The notes under the pieces: model-generated
Databases searched by the model: none
The model's input: the letters and a program-made list of their open reading frames with translations, nothing else
Told to the model about the DNA's origin: nothing
Shown: piece after piece, positions 1-13,695 of the stretch
Layout of the letters: the number at the start of each line of letters is the position of its first letter
Position numbering within the stretch: the stretch's first letter is position 1
Made by a program: the position numbers and the translations under genes
Source of the DNA: an uncultured Bacteroidales bacterium
GTDB taxonomy: Bacteria; Bacteroidota; Bacteroidia; Bacteroidales; F082
Assembly: GCA_905234455.1 (NCBI GenBank)
Contig: CAJOIH010000001.1
Span: 1 to 64,000 of the forward strand
DNA: 64,000 nucleotides
Direction: 5' to 3'

Positions 1-1
1 G

Positions 2-145
2 GAACTCACCAGCCTCGGTCTGAAGGAAGCTAAGGAACTCGTTGACGCAGCTCCTAAAGCCATCAAGGAAGGTGTGAGCAAAGACGAAGCCAATGCACTC
101 AAAGCCCAACTCGAAGAAGCCGGTGCAGAGGTCGAAATCAAATAA
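2..145 (+). CDS. rplL: 50S ribosomal protein L7/L12, C-terminal part (truncated by window start)
   Basis: Frame 2 reads [47 protein letters not shown] and lies directly upstream of rpoB. Confidence 0.93.
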   Translation, partial: ELTSLGLKEAKELVDAAPKAIKEGVSKDEANALKAQLEEAGAEVEIK

Positions 146-178
146 GAAGGATTTATTTCCTGCAAAATCGTGGCATTC

Positions 179-227
179 AACCTCAGTCCCAACCCTTTTT
201 GGGGACTGAGGTTTGTGCCGTTTTTTC
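179..227 (+). terminator. Hairpin with T-run in the rplL-rpoB spacer (attenuator/terminator-like)
   Basis: Perfect 12-bp inverted repeat AACCTCAGTCCC (179-190) / GGGACTGAGGTT (202-213), then a T6 tract at about 221-226. Confidence 0.7.
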
Positions 228-296
228 GCTCTAAGAAATTCGTTTCTTATTTTTCGTTCTTTTTTTCCGTTCACACACCCCTAAAAATTAAATACC

Positions 297-2330
<2,034 letters not shown>

Positions 2331-2334
<4 letters not shown>

Positions 2335-4110
2335 GTGGTGTTCGTCGACTCCACCAAGATCACCATCAAATACGACCGTACCGACGAGGAACGTCTGGTG
2401 AGCATGGACGACGACTACAAGACCTACTACCTGACCAAATATGCTCGTACCAACCAGAATACCAGCATCAACATCAAACCGCTCGTGCGCCGCGGACAAC
2501 GCGTCCATAAAGGTGACATCATCACCCAAGGCTATGGCACACAGAACGGCGACCTGGCCCTCGGCCGTAACCTCAAAGTGGCATTCATGCCTTGGAAGGG
2601 TTACAACTACGAGGATGCCATCGTGATCTCGGAACGTATCGTCAAGGAAGACCTCTTCACCTCCATCCACGTCGAGGAATTCACCCTCGAGGTGCGCGAC
2701 ACCAAACGTGGTCTCGAAGAGCTCACCAACGATATCCCGAACGTCAGCGCCGAAGCCACCAAGGACCTCGACGACCACGGCCTCATCCGTGTGGGCGCCG
2801 AAGTCACCGAAGGCGACATCCTTATCGGTAAGATCACGCCTAAGGGCGAGAGCGATCCCACCCCGGAAGAGAAGCTGCTGCGCGCCATCTTCGGCGACAA
2901 GGCCGGCGATGTCAAGAACGCCTCACTGAAGGCCGGTCCTTCCATGAAGGGCGTGGTCATCGGCAAGCGTCTCTTCTCGCGTCTGCAGAAAGACCGCAAG
3001 TCGAGAGCCAAGGACAAAGAGGACATGGCAAAGATCGATGCCGCTGCCAAGGTGGAACTCGACGAGCTGAAGAAGAAGCTGGTGGAGAAACTGATGGTCA
3101 TCCTCAATGGAACGACCTCAGCCGGCGTCTTCAACAACTTCCATGAACAACTCATTCCCAAGCGTGTGAAGTTTGCCCAGAAGACCCTCATGGAACTCGA
3201 CTACTCCGTTGTCAACCCCCACAAGTGGACCAGCGACGAAAAGAAGAACGAGATGGTGTCCACCCTGATCGACAACTACACCGTCAAGTTCAAGGAAATC
3301 CAAGGCAAATTCAACCGCGAGAAGTACGTAGCCAGCGTCGGCGACGAACTTCCGAACGGCATCATCCAGATGGCCAAGGTCTATGTCGCTAAGAAGCGCA
3401 AGCTGATGATCGGCGATAAGATGGCAGGTCGTCACGGTAACAAGGGTATCGTCTCCCGCATCGTCCGCGCCGAGGACATGCCTTTCCTCGCCGACGGCAC
3501 TCCGGTCGACATCGTGCTGAACCCCTTGGGCGTGCCTTCACGTATGAACTTGGGTCAGATCTACGAAACCGTCCTCGGCTGGGCAGGCCATGAACTTGGA
3601 CTCAAGTTCGCCACCCCGATCTTCGACGGTGCCTCGCTCGACCAAATCAACGCACTGATGGAGAAAGCCGGACTTCCCAAGAATGGCCGCGTGCAGCTCT
3701 ACGACGGCGAGACGGGCGAACCCTTCGACCAGCCGGCTACCGTGGGTTACATTTACATGCTGAAACTCCACCACATGGTCGACGACAAGATGCATGCCCG
3801 TTCCATTGGACCATACTCACTGATCACCCAGCAGCCTCTCGGCGGTAAAGCCCAGTTCGGCGGCCAGCGTTTCGGTGAGATGGAGGTCTGGGCTCTCGAA
3901 GCCTTCGGCGCCAGCAACGTGCTTCAAGAGATCCTCACCGTCAAGTCAGACGATGTGGTCGGCCGCGCCAAAGCCTATGAGGCTATCGTCAAGGGCGACA
4001 ACATGCCTGTGCCTGGCACTCCCGAGTCATTCAACGTGCTCATCCACGAGCTCCGTGGCCTGGGCCTCGAAGTGACCTTTAAGGATAAAGATGGAAATGT
4101 GTTGAATTAA
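2331..4110 (+). CDS. rpoB: RNA polymerase beta subunit, C-terminal part in a different frame (ORF track 2314..4110)
   Basis: Homology resumes at [39 protein letters not shown] and [24 protein letters not shown] present. Confidence 0.95.
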
Positions 4111-4126
4111 ATAGAGGAACATATAT

Positions 4127-6547
4127 ATGGTAAGTAACACTATCAACAGCAACTTCGCCAGTATCACGGTAAGCCTTGCCTCTCCTGAATCCATCCTCGA
4201 CCGCTCCTACGGCGAGGTGCTGAAACCGGAGACCATCAACTACCGTACCTATAAACCTGAACGCGACGGCTTGTTCTGCGAGAAGATCTTCGGTCCCGTC
4301 AAGGACTGGGAATGCCACTGCGGTAAATACAAGCGCATCCGTTACAGAGGCATCAAGTGCGACCACTGCGGCGTCGAGGTGACCGAGAAAAAGGTTCGCC
4401 GTGAACGCATGGGACATATCCAACTGGTCGTCCCCGTGGCCCATATCTGGTATTTCCGTTCACTTCCCAACAAGATCGGCGCACTGCTCGGCATCCCCTC
4501 CAAGAAACTGGAGTCCATCATCTACTACGAGCGCTACGTGGTGATCCAAGCCGGTGCCCTTGAAGGTACCCAGATTCCCAACGACAAAGACGGGCGTACC
4601 GTCCAGAAGCTGGAGTTCCTCACCGAAGAGGAATACCTCGACCTGATGGAGACCCTTCCCGTCGAGAACCAATACCTTCCTGAAGATGACCCGAACAAGT
4701 TCATCGCCAAGATGGGCGCCGAGGCACTCTATGACCTCCTCTGCAAACTCGACCTCGACAAGGAGTCCTATATGCTCCGCGACAAGGCCAACTCCGAGAC
4801 CGCCATGCAGCGTAAGCAGGAAGCCCTGAAACGCCTGCAAGTGTTCGAGGCCTTCCGCGAAGCCAACAAGCACATGGAGAACCGTCCCGAGTGGATGATC
4901 GTCAAGATTGTCCCCGTCATCCCTCCGGAACTGAGACCCCTCGTCCCGTTGGATGGTGGACGTTTCGCCACTTCCGACCTCAACGACCTCTATCGTCGCG
5001 TCATCATCCGTAACAACCGTCTGAAACGACTCATCGAAATCAACGCTCCCGACGTCATTATGCGTAACGAGAAGCGTATGCTCCAGGAAGCCGTCGACTC
5101 ACTCTTCGACAACTCACGTAAGTCGAGCGCGGTGAAAACCGACTCGAACCGTCCGCTGAAGTCATTGAGCGACAGCCTGAAAGGTAAGCAAGGTCGTTTC
5201 CGTCAGAACCTGCTGGGTAAACGTGTCGACTACTCTGGCCGTTCGGTCATCGTGGTCGGTCCGGACCTCAATATGAACGAATGTGGTCTGCCGAAGGACA
5301 TGGCCGCCGAGCTCTTCAAGCCGTTTGTCATCCGCAAGATGATTGAACGTGGTATCGTGAAGACTGTGAAATCGGCCAAGAAGATCGTCGACCGCAAGGA
5401 ACCCGTCGTGTGGGATATCCTGGAGAACATCCTGAAGGGTCACCCGATTCTCCTCAACCGTGCTCCTACACTGCACCGTCTGGGTATCCAGGCCTTCCAG
5501 CCCAAACTCGTCGAAGGTAAGGCCATCCGTCTGCACCCATTGGTATGTACGGCATTCAACGCCGACTTCGATGGTGACCAGATGGCTGTCCACGTACCGC
5601 TGGGCAACGCAGCCGTGCTCGAGGCTCAGATCCTGATGCTGGCTTCACACAACATCCTGAACCCCTCCAACGGCGCTCCTATCACCCTGCCTTCACAGGA
5701 CATGGTTCTTGGCTTGTACTACATCACCAAACCTCGTAAGAGCACACCCGACCATATCGTAAAAGGCGAGGGTATGTCGTTCTATTCACCCGAAGAGGTG
5801 ATTATCGCCCACAACGAGCGTCGCGTCGACATGCACGCCATCATCAACTGCCGTGTTCCGGTACGCGAGAACGGCGAAATCGTCATCAAGAAGATTGAGA
5901 CCACCGTTGGCCGCGTCATCTTCAACCAGGTGGTGCCCGAAGGCTACGGATTCATCAACCAGCTGCTGACCAAGAAATCGTTCCGCAGCATCGTCGGCGA
6001 GATGGTGCGTCTGCAAGGTACCGCAGTGACCACCAAGTTCTTGGACGACATCAAGAACATGGGTTATTACATGGCTTACAAAGGCGGTCTGTCGTTCAAC
6101 CTGGGCAACGTGCTCGTGCCGGCTGCCAAGGAGACCCTCATCGCCGATGCCAATGCCAAAGCCGCTGAAATCCGTGAATACGAAAAGATGGGCTTCATGG
6201 GCCCCAACGAACGATACAACCAGATCGTCGACCTTTGGACCGATGTCAACACCCGTCTGACCAAGGAGGTGATGGACCTGTTGTCGTCCGACGACCAAGG
6301 CTTCAACCCGGTGTACATGATGCTGCATTCAGGCGCTCGTGGTTCCGAGGCTCAGGTGTCACAGCTCTGCGGCATGAGAGGCCTGATGGCCAAGCCTATG
6401 AAGGCTGGTTCAGGAGGCGCTGAAATCATCGAGAACCCCATTCTTTCCAACTTCCAGGAAGGCCTTTCCGTGTTGGAGTACTTCATCTCCACCCACGGTG
6501 CCCGTAAGGGTCTGGCCGATACCGCTCTGAAGACCGCTGACGCTGGT
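4127..6547 (+). CDS. rpoC: RNA polymerase beta' subunit, N-terminal part of a frame-disrupted gene (ORF runs on to 6619)
   Basis: [59 protein letters not shown]; homology stops after [13 protein letters not shown]. Confidence 0.95.
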
Positions 6548-6548
6548 C

Positions 6549-8414
6549 GTGGCCCACGACGTCATCATCACCAGCAAGGACTGCGGTACCCTCCGTGGCC
6601 TGACCGTCTCGCGTGGTGAAGAGATCAAGGAAGCTGGCAAGCATTCACTGCTCTACGACCGCATCCTGGGCCGTGTGGCTTTGCATGACATCTTCAGCCC
6701 CACCACCGGCGAACTCATCGTGGCAGGTGGTCAGGAAATCAATGAAGAGCTGGCCGAAGCCATCGACGAATCACCCCTCGAGAGCGTCGAGATCCGTTCC
6801 GTGTTGACTTGCGAAGCCAAACACGGTGTGTGTGCCAACTGCTATGGACGTAACCTTGCCTCTGGCAAGCTAGTTCAGAAAGGTGAGGCTGTGGGCGTCA
6901 TCGCTGCACAGTCCATCGGCGAGCCTGGTACCCAGCTGACCCTGCGTACCTTCCACCAAGGTGGTAAGGCTTCGAAGAACCTCGTCGTCAGCAGCACCGA
7001 CGCCAAGTACGACGGCGTGCTCGAGATCGAAGAACTTCGTTGCGTCGAAGCCGAACGCGAAGGCCAGAAGTGCTGGATCGTCATCGGCCGTTCCGCAGAG
7101 ATGAAGCTTCACGACAAGAACACTGGCGTCGTCTTGATGACCGTCAACATTCCTTACGGTGCCAAACTGTACTTCCAGGACGGCGCCGAAGTCAGCAAGG
7201 GCGACAAGATCTTCGAATGGGACCCCTACAACGCCACTATCATTTCCGAGTTCACCGGTAAGGTGCGCTTCGTGAATGTGGTCGAAGGCGTGACCTACCA
7301 CAGCGAGACCATCGCTGAGACTGGATTTAGCGAGCGTGTGATCATCGAAGGCAAACGTGGTACCAAGAACCCGCAAATCGAGATTGTCGACGACAATGGC
7401 GAAGTGCTGGCCGTGTACGACTTGCCTGTGGATGCCCACGTGGTCGTCGACGAGAACGAGGCGATCAAGGCAGGTGACCAGATGGTGCGTATCCCGCGTA
7501 ACGTCTCCGGCGGCGGCGATATCACCGGCGGTCTGCCGCGTGTCACCGAGCTGTTCGAAGCCCGTAACCCCTCCGACCCGGCGGTGGTTTCGGAAATCGA
7601 CGGTACAGTGCACCTCGAAAAACGCCTCAAACGTGGCAACCGTGAGGTGGTTATCACCTCGAAGACGGGTGACCAGAAGCGTTATCTCATTCCTACCTCG
7701 AAACAGATTCTGGCTCAGGAAAACGACTATGTGAAGGCTGGCCAGCCCCTGTCGGATGGCGCCATCACCCCGGCCAGCATCCTGGCTATCATGGGCCCGA
7801 TGAAGGTTCAGGAGTACATCGTCAACGAGGTCCAGAGCGTGTATCGCTCACAAGGTGTGACCATCAATGACAAGCACTTCGAAGTCATCGTGCGTCAGAT
7901 GATGCGTAAAGTCGAGATCATGGAACCCGGCGACACCCGCTTCCTTGAAGGCGAGTTGGTGAGCAAGCTGACGTTCCAGGAAGAGAACGACGAGATCTAC
8001 GGCAAGATGGTCGTTACCGATCCGGGCGATTCAGAGAATCTCTCGGCCGGTCAGATCGTCTCAGCCATGAAGCTACGCGACGAGAACTCACTGCTGAAGC
8101 GCAAGGACCTGAAACTCGTTCAGACACGTCCTGCCGAGCCTGCTACCGCAAGCCAAGTGCTTCAGGGTATCACCCGCGCCGCCCTGCAAACCGACAGCTT
8201 CATGTCGGCTGCATCCTTCCAGGAGACCACCAAGGTCCTGACCAACGCCGCCATCAGTGCCAAGACAGACTATCTGCTGGGCATGAAGGAGAACGTTATC
8301 GTAGGCCATAAGATCCCTGCCGGCACCGGTCTCCGTGAGTATGACGACCTGATCGTCGCCTCACGCGAAGAATACGAGGCCCTGAAGGAAAAAGGAGCCG
8401 TCCTCGCTGACTGA
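6549..8414 (+). CDS. rpoC: RNA polymerase beta' subunit, C-terminal part in a different frame
   Basis: [60 protein letters not shown]. Confidence 0.95.
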   Translation: MAHDVIITSKDCGTLRGLTVSRGEEIKEAGKHSLLYDRILGRVALHDIFSPTTGELIVAGGQEINEELAEAIDESPLESVEIRSVLTCEAKHGVCANCYGRNLASGKLVQKGEAVGVIAAQSIGEPGTQLTLRTFHQGGKASKNLVVSSTDAKYDGVLEIEELRCVEAEREGQKCWIVIGRSAEMKLHDKNTGVVLMTVNIPYGAKLYFQDGAEVSKGDKIFEWDPYNATIISEFTGKVRFVNVVEGVTYHSETIAETGFSERVIIEGKRGTKNPQIEIVDDNGEVLAVYDLPVDAHVVVDENEAIKAGDQMVRIPRNVSGGGDITGGLPRVTELFEARNPSDPAVVSEIDGTVHLEKRLKRGNREVVITSKTGDQKRYLIPTSKQILAQENDYVKAGQPLSDGAITPASILAIMGPMKVQEYIVNEVQSVYRSQGVTINDKHFEVIVRQMMRKVEIMEPGDTRFLEGELVSKLTFQEENDEIYGKMVVTDPGDSENLSAGQIVSAMKLRDENSLLKRKDLKLVQTRPAEPATASQVLQGITRAALQTDSFMSAASFQETTKVLTNAAISAKTDYLLGMKENVIVGHKIPAGTGLREYDDLIVASREEYEALKEKGAVLAD

Positions 8415-8431
8415 TCCCTTCAAATCAACAA

Positions 8432-8467
8432 GTAGAGACGTCATCATCATGGCGTCTCTACCTTTTT
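8432..8467 (+). terminator. Intrinsic terminator after rpoC
   Basis: GTAGAGACG (8432-8440) / CGTCTCTAC (8453-8461), then CTTTTT. Confidence 0.8.
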
Positions 8468-8492
8468 ATAAACCCATCAAAAAAACAATATC

Positions 8493-8798
8493 ATGGACGA
8501 GAAACAGAAAAACCAAATCAATATTGAACTCACCGACGAAATTGCCGGTGGCACCTATTCCAACCTGGCCATCATCACCCATTCTCCGACCGAGTTCATC
8601 ATCGACTTTGTGAGCCTCATGCCGGGCGCACCGAAAGCCAAGGTCAAATCAAGAATCGTGATGACACCCCAACACGCCAAACGCCTCTATAAGGCTTTGG
8701 CCGAGAATCTGGGTAAGTACGAATCAAATTTCGGTCCCATCAAAGAAGTGACAACCGAGTTGCCTCCTTTCACCATGGGGCCCAAGGCTCAGGCGTAA
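8493..8798 (+). CDS. DUF3467 domain-containing protein
   Basis: NIELTDEIAGGTYSNLAIITHSPTEFIIDFVSLMPGAPKAKVKSRIVMTPQHAKRL. Confidence 0.85.
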   Translation: MDEKQKNQINIELTDEIAGGTYSNLAIITHSPTEFIIDFVSLMPGAPKAKVKSRIVMTPQHAKRLYKALAENLGKYESNFGPIKEVTTELPPFTMGPKAQA

Positions 8799-9263
8799 TT
8801 AAATAAACTCGATGTTTTCCTCCGAGGTGTACTTCTCGCAGTAGTGGCACACCAGGCGGAGCTTGCCGTCGACATGCTTCACGCGGAACTTGGTGGGGAT
8901 GTCGTGCTCTTTGTTGGTGACGCAGTTCGGGTTGAAGCACTTCACAATGTGCTCGATTCTTTCGGGAATCTGCACGGTCTGCTTCCGGACCACCTCAAAA
9001 TCCTTGATTTCGATGATGGAGGCGGTGGGAGCCACCAGGGCAATCTTGTTCAGCTCTTCCGGATCGAAGTATTTGTCGGAGACCTTAATGAAGCCCTTGG
9101 TGCCGTATTTCTTGCTTTCCACATTGATGCCGAGATAGACCGGAGTACTGGCTTTGTCCAGTCCCAGGATCTTGACGACCTGGAATACCTTGTCGGCGGG
9201 GATATGGTCGATGACCGTGCCATTCTCAATGGCGGATACGATCAGTTCTTTTCTTTTTTCCAT
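8799..9263 (-). CDS. pyrI: Aspartate carbamoyltransferase regulatory subunit
   Basis: Zinc-site cysteines CFNPNCVTN...CHYC; directly downstream of pyrB. Confidence 0.93.
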   Translation of the reverse strand: MEKRKELIVSAIENGTVIDHIPADKVFQVVKILGLDKASTPVYLGINVESKKYGTKGFIKVSDKYFDPEELNKIALVAPTASIIEIKDFEVVRKQTVQIPERIEHIVKCFNPNCVTNKEHDIPTKFRVKHVDGKLRLVCHYCEKYTSEENIEFI

Positions 9264-9281
9264 AGTTTTTCAGTTTTCCGT

Positions 9282-10202
9282 TTACTTGAGTCCTAAAATA
9301 GCTGCGATCAAAGCCTGACGGGCGTATACGCCGTTCTGGGCCTGCTGGAAGTAGTAGGCTTTCGGGTTGGAGTCCACGTCGACGTGGATTTCGTTGACGC
9401 GCGGTAGGGGATGCAGCACGCGGCAATTGGGCTTGGCGTTGGCCAGCATGGCGTTGCGAAGCACATATGAGTTCTTCACTTTCTCGTATTCCAGCGGATC
9501 GGGGAAGCGCTCGCGTTGGACGCGGGTCATGTAAATGATGTCGGAGTGGGGGATGACCTCCTCCAACTCAGTGAACTGTTCGTATTCCAGATGGGCGTCC
9601 TTGATATGCTGTTTCACTGTTCTCGGCAGCTTCAGTTCCACGGGCGAAACCAAGTTGAACTTGGCGTTGAAGTGGCTCATGGCTTCTACGAGGCTGTGGA
9701 CGGTACGGCCGTATTTCAGGTCGCCGACCAGGGTGATCTCGAGGTTCTCGAGGGTGCCTTGGGTCTTGCGGATGCTATAAAGGTCGAGCATGCACTGCGT
9801 CGGGTGCTGGTTGGAGCCGTCACCGGCGTTGATGATCGGCACTTTGGAGACCTCTGAGGCGAGACGGGCGGAGCCGTCGATGGGGTTGCGCATCACAATG
9901 AGGTCGGCGTAGCTGGCCACCATGGTGATGGTGTCGGCCAGCGATTCGCCTTTCTGGACGCTGGTGCCCGAGGTGCTGCTGAAGCCGATGACATTGCCCC
10001 CAAGAAGCTGGATGGCGGTCTCGAAGCTAAGGCGGGTGCGGGTGGAAGGCTCGAAGAACAACGAGGCAATGATGCGTCCGTTGAGCAGGTTCTGGTGGGG
10101 ATTCTTCTCGAAATCCTCAGCGATGTCGAGCACGTGGCAGATCTCCTCGGGAGTGTAGTCGCTGATGGAGATCAAGCTGCGGTTTTTCAGTGAGATAGAC
10201 AT
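9282..10202 (-). CDS. pyrB: Aspartate carbamoyltransferase catalytic subunit
   Basis: [40 protein letters not shown]. Confidence 0.96.
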   Translation of the reverse strand: MSISLKNRSLISISDYTPEEICHVLDIAEDFEKNPHQNLLNGRIIASLFFEPSTRTRLSFETAIQLLGGNVIGFSSTSGTSVQKGESLADTITMVASYADLIVMRNPIDGSARLASEVSKVPIINAGDGSNQHPTQCMLDLYSIRKTQGTLENLEITLVGDLKYGRTVHSLVEAMSHFNAKFNLVSPVELKLPRTVKQHIKDAHLEYEQFTELEEVIPHSDIIYMTRVQRERFPDPLEYEKVKNSYVLRNAMLANAKPNCRVLHPLPRVNEIHVDVDSNPKAYYFQQAQNGVYARQALIAAILGLK

Positions 10203-10232
10203 ATTCGATGGTGTTTAGTTCGTTGAAGGCAT

Positions 10233-10260
10233 AAAAAAAACGGTTGCCGAAGCAACCGTT
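10233..10260 (-). terminator. Intrinsic terminator for the minus-strand gene 10267..10854
   Basis: AACGGTTGC-CGAA-GCAACCGTT hairpin (10239-10260) with an A8 run on the plus strand (T-run on the minus strand). Confidence 0.8.
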
Positions 10261-10266
10261 CTTGGT

Positions 10267-10854
10267 TTAGTCTTGGAAACCGGCAAGGTTGAAAGCAATG
10301 CCGGCGTAGGCCGCGTTTTTTGTTACGTTGAAGTTGAGGTCGAGCCAACTGATCGGGCTGATGGTCAGTGCACCGCCGTAGTTGAATTCGTTCCTGTGCC
10401 ACGTGGAAACGTACTTGTGGTAGATGGAATTTGACTCAGAGTCAACGCCGATATCATTGCCTACAGTGTAGCCTGTGCTGACGCGGCTCCAGCCGACCAA
10501 TGGGGTGATGAACACATAGTGCTCATAAATCGGAATTTGGAAGCCGGCATTGAGGGTGAAGGCAGAGTGGTCGTCCCAGTTGCCCATAATGACTTGGCTG
10601 TCGAAACGGTGATCGGGCATGACATAGGTGAAGTCGACATAAAGGCCGCCGAGGGAGAGGCAGACACCAAATCCAATGTCTTTGTAAGTCCCGATGTCTG
10701 TGTTGTGGTTGTCGGTAACGTTTCTGAAACCAAGGATGCCACCGTTGAATCCGAGGACTGCACGTTCGGAGTTCTCTTCCAGGTCAAACCACTGGGCTTG
10801 GGCCTGGATGGACATCATGGAAATCAGCAAGGCGATTAAAGTGAATTTTTTCAT
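10267..10854 (-). CDS. Hypothetical secreted/outer-membrane-like protein
   Basis: Signal peptide MKKFTLIALLISMMSIQAQA; alternating aromatic/polar segments. Confidence 0.65.
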   Translation of the reverse strand: MKKFTLIALLISMMSIQAQAQWFDLEENSERAVLGFNGGILGFRNVTDNHNTDIGTYKDIGFGVCLSLGGLYVDFTYVMPDHRFDSQVIMGNWDDHSAFTLNAGFQIPIYEHYVFITPLVGWSRVSTGYTVGNDIGVDSESNSIYHKYVSTWHRNEFNYGGALTISPISWLDLNFNVTKNAAYAGIAFNLAGFQD

Positions 10855-11060
10855 GATAAATGGGTTATTGTGTTGTTGATTATTTGAATGTCATGGGCAT
10901 GAATGATGCTGCGAAAATACAACTTTTAGTTAAAAGAAAGACATTTTTCTGCATTTTTCTGTTTTTGTCTTCTTCCTGAGGTTGTTCCTCAACGCTAAGC
11001 TTTCAGCCTCTCACTCAGAGGGAATATATGATAGTTGAAAGTTGAAAACGGAAACTTTTT

Positions 11061-11068
11061 TATCTTTG
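11061..11068 (+). promoter_or_regulatory. Bacteroidetes-type -7 element TATCTTTG upstream of argS
   Basis: Exact match to TAnnTTTG, 24 bp before the argS ATG. Confidence 0.6.
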
Positions 11069-11092
11069 CAGCATGATTAATCAACAATAATT

Positions 11093-12904
11093 ATGCTCGA
11101 AGAAATCCTTAAACAGCTGTTTATCAAGTCGTTCAAATCTTTATACGGACAAGAACCCCCTGCGCAACAAATCAATTTCCAAAAGACCAGGCCCGAATTC
11201 GAGGGCGATCTTACCGTCGTTGTGTTCCCCTTCGGTAAACTTGCAGGCCGCAACCCCGAGCAACTCGCCAACGAAATGGGCGCCGAGATGATGAAGGAAT
11301 CCACCATGATTGCCAAGTTCAACGTGGTGAAAGGCTTCCTCAACATCCTCATCTCCGACAGCTTCTGGCTCGACTTCTTCCGCGAGAACCACGAGAGACG
11401 CGACTTCGGCCGCAAACCTGTCAGCGGTAAGGCAGTGGTGATCGAGTATTCCTCGCCCAACACCAACAAACCCCTGCACTTGGGCCATATCCGCAACAAC
11501 CTCCTGGGCTGGAGCGTCTCCGAGATCCTGAAAGCCAATGGCAAGAACGTGGTGCGTGTCAACCTGGTCAATGACCGTGGCATCCATATCTGCAAGAGCA
11601 TGCTGGCCTGGAAGAAATGGGGTAACGGATGCACCCCTGAATCCACTGGAAAGAAGGGCGACCATCTGATTGGCGACTTCTATGTGTTGTTTGACAAGGA
11701 ATATAAAAAGGAACTGAAGTCATTGTTGCCAGCGGACTTTGACACCTTGGACGAGAAAGCCCAGGAAGCAGCCAAGGCCAAGGCTGAGGCCGAGTCGACG
11801 CTGATGCAGGAAGCCCGAGAGATGCTGCGTAAATGGGAAGCCAATGACCCTGAAGTGCGCCAGCTCTGGGAGATGATGAACCAATGGGTTTACGACGGCT
11901 TCGACGTGACCTACAAACGCCTGGGCGTGAGCTTCGAGAAGATCTACTATGAATCGCAAACCTACCTGCTGGGCAAGGCCCTGGTGCAGGAAGGCCTCGA
12001 GAAAGGGGTGCTCTACCGCCGCGACGACAACTCGGTGTGGTGCGACCTCCGCGACGAGGGGCTCGACGAGAAGCTGCTGCTTCGCCGCGATGGCACCTCG
12101 GTCTACATGACCCAAGACCTTGGCACCGCCCAACTCCGCGTTGAGGAATATGATCCTGAAAAGCTGATCTATGTCGTTGGCAATGAGCAGATTTACCACT
12201 TTGATGTGCTGAAAAGGGTGCTGGTGCGCCTGGGCCGTGAGTGGGGCAAGGACATCGAACACCTTTCCTATGGTATGGTGGAACTTCCCAACGGCAAGAT
12301 GAAGTCGCGCGAGGGTACCGTGGTCGATGCCGACGACCTTATGGATGAGATGGTGGCCACCGCCAAGAGTGTCTCCGACGAACTTGGCAAAGCTAAAGAC
12401 CTCAGCCCAGAAGAGGCCGACAAGCTGTACCACACCATCGGATTGGGAGCGCTGAAGTACTTCATCCTCCGTGTCGATCCCAAGAAGACCATGCTGTTCA
12501 ACCCAGAGGAGTCCATCGACTTCAACGGCAACACGGGTCCTTTTGTGCAATATACTCACGCCCGTATCTGCTCGGTGCTGCGCAAGGCCGCCGAACAAGG
12601 CATCCGCCTAGAGCGTGAAACCCAAGTGGCCGACCTCCAACCCAAGGAAAAGGAAATCCTCGTGATGATGTATGGCTGGCCCATGGTGCTCAACCAAGCT
12701 GCCGAAGGCCGCAGCCCCGCGATGATTGCCAACTTCATCTTCGACCTCGCCAAGGAATTCAACCAGTTCTACCAGGAATGCAGCATCCTCAAGGAGGAAG
12801 ACCCCAACCGTCGCATGTTCCGCCTCCAGGTCTGTGACATGGTTGCCGCCCTCCTGCGCAATGCCTCAGGCCTCCTCGGCATTGGAATGCCAGAAAGGAT
12901 GTAA
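11093..12904 (+). CDS. argS: Arginyl-tRNA synthetase
   Basis: EYSSPNTNKPLHLGHIRNN (HIGH motif), YGMVELPNGKMKSREGTV. Confidence 0.96.
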   Translation: MLEEILKQLFIKSFKSLYGQEPPAQQINFQKTRPEFEGDLTVVVFPFGKLAGRNPEQLANEMGAEMMKESTMIAKFNVVKGFLNILISDSFWLDFFRENHERRDFGRKPVSGKAVVIEYSSPNTNKPLHLGHIRNNLLGWSVSEILKANGKNVVRVNLVNDRGIHICKSMLAWKKWGNGCTPESTGKKGDHLIGDFYVLFDKEYKKELKSLLPADFDTLDEKAQEAAKAKAEAESTLMQEAREMLRKWEANDPEVRQLWEMMNQWVYDGFDVTYKRLGVSFEKIYYESQTYLLGKALVQEGLEKGVLYRRDDNSVWCDLRDEGLDEKLLLRRDGTSVYMTQDLGTAQLRVEEYDPEKLIYVVGNEQIYHFDVLKRVLVRLGREWGKDIEHLSYGMVELPNGKMKSREGTVVDADDLMDEMVATAKSVSDELGKAKDLSPEEADKLYHTIGLGALKYFILRVDPKKTMLFNPEESIDFNGNTGPFVQYTHARICSVLRKAAEQGIRLERETQVADLQPKEKEILVMMYGWPMVLNQAAEGRSPAMIANFIFDLAKEFNQFYQECSILKEEDPNRRMFRLQVCDMVAALLRNASGLLGIGMPERM

Positions 12905-13692
12905 TGATGATCGAACTTATTATCATCGCCTCTTTGTTTGCCAGTTTCAACGTGGTGCTATTCCTGCTGCTGCGTAGGCGCAAACACCAGAATTATTATC
13001 TGAAGCGCCGCAACCAGATCAAGGACCAACTGTTCTCGGTGATTTCGCACGACATCAAGACCCCGGTGGAGTTCCAGTCGCAGATGCTGGATATGATGAG
13101 CGCCCATGCCGACACCATGAATCCCGCCGATCTCAAGGAAGGCCTTGAAAGTATGAAAAAGTCGACGGATGACCTAAAGGACAAGTTGCAGAATCTCATC
13201 TTCTGGGTAAAAGGCGAGTTGGGTGATAATGAGAATCTTCCCACCATGTTCAACTTGAGCGAGATGGCTCGGAAAACCATCGCCGACCACCTCTACCAGG
13301 CGAAAGTGAAATCGCTTTCCATCACCAACGAGATTCCGGAAGATTGGGAATGCTTCGATGACGTCAACATTGTACGAATGGTGATGCAAAACCTCTTGTC
13401 GAACGCCGTGAAGTTCTCCAAACCCGGCGGCAATATCAAGGTGACCGCTGTGGAGCAGGGAGAACGTTACAAGGTCTCCGTTGCCGACCAAGGCGTTGGC
13501 ATTGACCAGGAAAAGCTGGCCAAGTTGTTGAATGAGATGACGATGCCAGGCAAGGGCACCAGCGGTGAGACCGGCACAGGTATCGGGCTCTTCGTCAGCC
13601 GTCAGCTCATGGAAAGGATAGGAGGGGAGATGGAGATTGAAAGTGTTGTGAACCAGGGTACTACAGTGAGTTTTACGATCAATAAGGCATAA
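12904..13692 (+). CDS. Sensor histidine kinase with one TM segment and no obvious sensory domain
   Basis: LFSVISHDIKTPV H-box; NLLSNAVKFS N-box; GTGIGLFVSRQL G-box. Confidence 0.93.
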   Translation: MMIELIIIASLFASFNVVLFLLLRRRKHQNYYLKRRNQIKDQLFSVISHDIKTPVEFQSQMLDMMSAHADTMNPADLKEGLESMKKSTDDLKDKLQNLIFWVKGELGDNENLPTMFNLSEMARKTIADHLYQAKVKSLSITNEIPEDWECFDDVNIVRMVMQNLLSNAVKFSKPGGNIKVTAVEQGERYKVSVADQGVGIDQEKLAKLLNEMTMPGKGTSGETGTGIGLFVSRQLMERIGGEMEIESVVNQGTTVSFTINKA

Positions 13693-13695
13693 ACC

